In this document: positions 60,606-64,000 of the stretch, in pieces
Numbering within the stretch: position 1 is the stretch's first letter
Layout: every line of letters starts with the position of its first letter
Source of the DNA: Rhodosporidiobolus odoratus
Taxonomy: Eukaryota > Basidiomycota > Microbotryomycetes > Sporidiobolales > Sporidiobolaceae
Reading direction: 5' to 3'
Length of the DNA stretch: 64,000 nucleotides
NCBI GenBank assembly: GCA_034387635.1
Contig: JAOANU010000015.1
Coordinates: 248,001-312,000, forward strand
The notes under the pieces: model-generated
Told to the model about the DNA's origin: nothing
The model's database searches: none
The model's input: the letters and a program-made list of their open reading frames with translations, nothing else
Made by a program: the position numbers and the translations under genes

Positions 60606-62732
60606 ATGCTCGCCGTCAACAAGCTCCCACCATCATTCGCTCCGCGGTCTCCTGTTTGCCTGTCCGCGGAGGTGCCGGCGGGTTCTCCTCTTCCGGTTCC
60701 GTCCACCGCTGTTCTGGCTCACGTACGCTCGAGTTGCTGCTGATATACCGCCTGCGCTGACACGCGCGTACTTGCGCCCGCCTATACCCTCAGCACTCGC
60801 TCTGCCGCCTCTCCACCACCCTCGATCAGATGAAGGCGGACAGCAACTTTGCGGCGCTATGCCCGGACGTCGACATGAAGACGTGGTGCTTGAATCCACC
60901 TACAAATGGGACATGCTGTGGGATCTGCCCGAATGCGGGGATCAGTGGCTTGGGCGGGCACATCTCGCTCGCCTTCTCTTCCTTGTCCAGCAGTAGGTTC
61001 TTCTCCCCACTTCTCCTGTGTCGCGCGCTCTTCTGTAGCCTACAGAACGGCCGAAGCGCTCTGCGTGTTGAGCGGAATCGCTAACCTGGTCCTTGTACTC
61101 TCCTTTCATCCTCTTTTACAGTTGCTGCCATCGCCCTCTCGCCAGCCTCCGCCCCCAGCTCCCTCTTGACAAATCTGATCCAGGCAGACGCCTACGCAGT
61201 GTCCCTACTTGGGTATCTGCTGTCGGATTCGAGTGGTCTGGGTGCGTAGTTCTCCTTCTTTGCTGGCCACCATGATCTGACCTCGCTGTTCCCTTGTTCA
61301 GACTTCTTTCACGCCGCCTACGCACTCCTCCTAGCATTATCTTCGCTCATTCCTCTCACCGCTGTGCGTTGTCTGCTACCTCAGCTGAATGGCCGCAGCT
61401 GACCCTTCTTTATCTGTTGCAGATCGGTATGTCCAGCTTAAATGCTGCAGGTCCTTCCCAGATAGCTCATTTCCATACACACACAGCCGCAAGTCCACCT
61501 TGGGCAGTCACCGGTCAAAAGTCACCAGCAGAACGAACACAAGAAGCCGAACAAACCGTGCTCGAAGTCTTGCAAGAAATGGAAGCCGGTCACGCCTCCT
61601 CTTCCTCCTCCGATGATGACGAGCGACAGTCGCTACGACGGCGAAGGAAGAAGAAACGGATACAACGGCAACGATTGCAGCGGGTGTTGGAGGACAACCC
61701 CTCGTTAGTATTAAACGACGCTGGGTCGTATCCTTGTTGCGGCATGCCCGGTTCCCATCTGTTGCTGTATCTTGGGTTTTCGGTCTCGGTGTTGTTGTGG
61801 GGAAGTGCATTGTATCTGGGAGTTCTGGGCGGCGCGAACGGGTCGACGAGGGTCGCGTTGTCCCAGCCGAATTGCACAGAAGGGCTAGGTTCGGCGGCTA
61901 TTCTGATTCTGTATGCGGTACGCCCACCTTTTCCGTTTACGTCGGTAGTCAAACTGACCTTGCTATGACTGTAGGACGTTGGCTTTATGATTCTTGCCAT
62001 TGTGCGTCGTATTTTCCTTGACTCCCGCATGCCCGCACGTCAGCTCATGCCTACTTGCTGCTATTAAGGTCATCTTCATTGCGACGATCATCAATCATCT
62101 CGTTCGTCCACTGGTTCTGTCTGCCCAGCTCTCATCAACTCACTGTCACACTCTTCCGATGCGCCCCTCTCGCAGATGAACGACGTCGCCCGTGCCTTGA
62201 ATCGCGAAGTCACGGCTACTTACAACGGTTCAACACGACTAGTCTTTGGCGTCTCCTTCATTGTCTGGCTAGTGTGGATGGGCACAAGCTTGTACGCATT
62301 CGCTTCTCCTCTTCGCGTCTGTTTCGCAACGCTGACTTGCCTTGCTCTTTGCTTGACCTTCATCCCTACCTGGCCACCCTCTTATGCCCTACTGCTCTTC
62401 GGCTCAATAGCACCATCTACTTCATGGCAGGCCAAGCGAACCTCCTCGCCGCAGGAGAATTCTCGTGGTCCTTCGGTTCGACCTTTTCTGCCCTAAGTAT
62501 GTCTCTCTCGCCTTTCATTCTCTCCTCTCTCCTGTCGGCTGCACTCGCCGAGGTGTGGTAGATATGCGCTGGAGGGATTCGGCTCGGGGCTGAAGGAATC
62601 GCTGTCTACCTTTTCGCCTTGGCTGACCTTCTCATTCTCCCCTTTTCCGTCCGATTTCCCTTCCCATCTCACCATACAGTGCTCATCGTCCCCGTGTACA
62701 GTGTCCTGAAAGCACTCTGGGCAAATCGATGA
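60606..62732 (+). CDS. Multi-pass membrane protein, no recognised family
   Basis: About nine exons. The N-terminal part has a Cys-rich stretch (ALCPDVDMKTWCLNPPTNGT then CCGICPN) that could be luminal or extracellular. Hydrophobic segments follow: HISLAFSSLSSIAAIALSP, DFFHAAYALLLALSSLIPLT, LLLYLGFSVSVLLWGSALYL, SAAILILYADVGFMILAIVI, LVFGVSFIVWLVWMGTSF and MLIVPVYSVLKALWANR before the stop. Between the second and third lies a cytosolic-looking loop with Ser/Asp/Glu then Arg/Lys-rich sequence (RRRRKKKRIQRQRLQRVLED). The last exon join (SFGSTFSALMLIVPV) is clean. The start at 60606 is the weakest point. I do not recognise the family and give no function. Confidence 0.65.
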
Positions 62733-62946
62733 CAGGGGGAAGCAGCAGTACGGTGTTGTATGATTATGCATTTTCTCCCGGACTCGCATCCGGGAACGGA
62801 GAACAGCGTGTCAAAGATGAGTCGAGTCAGAGAGTGAGTTGATGTCATGGGTGCTGTCGTTCAGCGAAGTCAAGGCGTCCGTTCTCGTGAATTAAGCACG
62901 TAATGTCCGAAAACCCTACTGTATCTTGCGCCTTGGATCTGCTACA

Positions 62947-64000
62947 CTACTGGTGATCTTCCTCCTCGATAGCTCCGCCCCTGGCCCTCGTGCTCCTTCT
63001 CGTCCCCCTAGCCGGCGTCTCCGCCTCCGCCACGTTGCTCAACCTCGAACTCCTCCTCTTTGGCTTCTCCCTCTCCTTCTCCTTCTCCTTTTCCTCCCCT
63101 TCACTCCCATTGGCCGAAGCCGCTCGAGTAGACCTCCTAGCCCTCGACGACGTCGATCTAGGACGAGGAACAGGCGCATGGGCTTCGTCCGCCTCTGAGC
63201 CGGAAGGTTCGACAGTACTTTGACGGGTGGAACGACGTGCGGGAGTTTTAGGCTTTTTCGTGGTCGAGGTCGAGGTTGTGCCGGTGATGGAGCGGGAAGA
63301 CGTGCGAGTGGTGCTGGGTTGGCTTTTCCTCTGCGATTGGGACGAATCCCGCTCCTCCTCCTGCTGCTCCTGCTGCGCTAGATCATGTCCCTCGTCTTCT
63401 TCTTCCTGTCCCGGGAAAGCACCCGGAGGTAACTTGACCGTCCTTTTCTGATCCGGTCTATCTTGTTGTCCCTTCTCCTTCCGCAGCTCCTGCTTCCGCT
63501 TCTCCCCATCAGCATTAGCACCCTCGGGCTCAGTCGACACGGCTCTCCTCTTATCCCCCCTAGCCCTCGCACGATCCCTCGCTCCCGCACCGTTCGAGAC
63601 TCGAGAACGTTTCGAGGTACTCTGGGGCGGTGGAGGCGCAGGCTTGGATTTCGAGTTGCGTGAGGGCGAGGCAGTATCGGCCGCGGCGATCGTAGCTGCG
63701 ATAGCCGGGTCGAGGGCCGCTCGCGAGGCAAAATCGTAATCCTGCTCATCGTCGACTCGGCCGTCGCCCATGTTCGCCGCCAGAGGAGAAGCCACCTCAT
63801 CATCGAGTATCATCTCATCCCCATCCTCATCCTCGTCTTCAACTGCATCTCCCTGCTCCCTCGCCCTCTCCCTCTCCCTCTGCGACTCGAAGCGCTTCGA
63901 GACCTGTCGCGAAGAAGAAGATGAAGGTTTCGGCGTCGACTGTTGCTGCTGCTGCTGCTGCTGCTGCTGAGACACCTGACGAACCGACCCAAACCCGCTC
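62947..64000 (-). CDS. PolyQ, Ser/Arg/Glu-rich protein, C-terminal part (5' end outside window)
   Basis: The minus strand is open from the window edge: GFGSVRQVS, then about ten Gln, TPKPSSSSSRQVSKRFESQR, an acidic patch (EDEDEDGDEMILDDE) and long Arg/Ser/Lys/Glu-rich sequence with repeated RRSTR and ending RGTRRSTRARGG with EEEDHQ before TAG 62949-62947. No folded domain seen. Basic patches such as KPKTPARRSTR look like nuclear-localisation or DNA-binding tails. The Gln run is coded by mostly CAG (CTG on the plus strand, about 63942-63968) and may vary in length. The identity depends on the part outside the window. Confidence 0.7.
   Translation of the reverse strand, partial: SGFGSVRQVSQQQQQQQQQQSTPKPSSSSSRQVSKRFESQRERERAREQGDAVEDEDEDGDEMILDDEVASPLAANMGDGRVDDEQDYDFASRAALDPAIAATIAAADTASPSRNSKSKPAPPPPQSTSKRSRVSNGAGARDRARARGDKRRAVSTEPEGANADGEKRKQELRKEKGQQDRPDQKRTVKLPPGAFPGQEEEDEGHDLAQQEQQEEERDSSQSQRKSQPSTTRTSSRSITGTTSTSTTKKPKTPARRSTRQSTVEPSGSEADEAHAPVPRPRSTSSRARRSTRAASANGSEGEEKEKEKEREKPKRRSSRLSNVAEAETPARGTRRSTRARGGAIEEEDHQ
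63942..63968 (-). repeat. CAG/CTG trinucleotide run (polyGln)
   Basis: About nine consecutive CTG/TTG units on the plus strand encode the Gln run of the minus-strand gene. Confidence 0.8.

Overview
The window looks like nuclear DNA of a basidiomycete yeast. It is GC-rich and gene-dense. Almost every gene is cut by several short spliceosomal introns (mostly 50-110 nt, GTRNGT-type donors, CTGAC-like branch sites, CAG/TAG acceptors). Gene content (TOR, MCM3, RAM2, ATG7, NUP53, NOP12, HRI1, Zn2Cys6 regulator, DUF6534-type membrane protein) is fungal. I infer a Microbotryomycetes/Rhodotorula-like species from composition and intron style; no species-specific marker proves it. No bacterial, phage, CRISPR or rRNA features were seen. 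Exon joins are my own reading of splice signals and protein homology recalled from the families, with no alignment run.

Layout: 1-811, 3' end of a RUD3/GMAP-210 golgin. 1139-3563, tandem pair of divergent histone H2A genes sharing the same intron positions. 3876-5447 (-), D-2-hydroxyacid dehydrogenase. 5803-8537 (-), MYST histone acetyltransferase with a roughly 310-residue insertion inside its zinc-finger module. 8761-9263, broken F-box-like gene. 9746-12725 (-), three-RRM Gly-rich/RS protein. 13103-14608, prenyltransferase alpha subunit RAM2. 15133-24341, TOR kinase. 24703-28853, coiled-coil protein of unknown function.

From 29237 to 40341 five genes lie head to tail on the minus strand: DUF6534-type membrane protein, NUP53, NatC acetyltransferase MAK3/NAA30, ATG7, NOP12. 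Then come a BTB/POZ protein (40762-42082, +), MCM3 (42473-45781, +) with two MluI cell-cycle boxes and a TATA box, HRI1 (46192-47000, -), a ubiquitin-like/WLM metalloprotease (47134-48367, +), protein-L-isoaspartate methyltransferase (48762-50084, -), an MGR3/TTC19-like mitochondrial TPR protein (50316-51965, +), UBC4/5 (52674-53553, +), a secreted GPI-anchored double-psi beta-barrel protein (54110-55279, +), a Zn2Cys6 transcription factor (56341-60293, +), a multi-pass membrane protein without a recognised family (60606-62732, +) and the 3' part of a polyQ, basic/acidic low-complexity protein (62947-64000, -).

The genes do not form a pathway cluster; they are mostly housekeeping functions (chromatin, growth control, replication, autophagy, protein quality control). 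Several pairs share short bidirectional promoters: HRI1/WLM 133 bp, PCMT/MGR3 231 bp, MYST/F-box about 220 bp, RRM/RAM2 377 bp, NOP12/BTB 420 bp. I found no clear new multi-gene system. The most unusual items are the H2A pair (one with an apparent reading-frame switch in its tail), the MYST insertion, the F-box gene broken by an 8-bp duplication, and splice-dependent protein ends in TOR, PCMT and NOP12.
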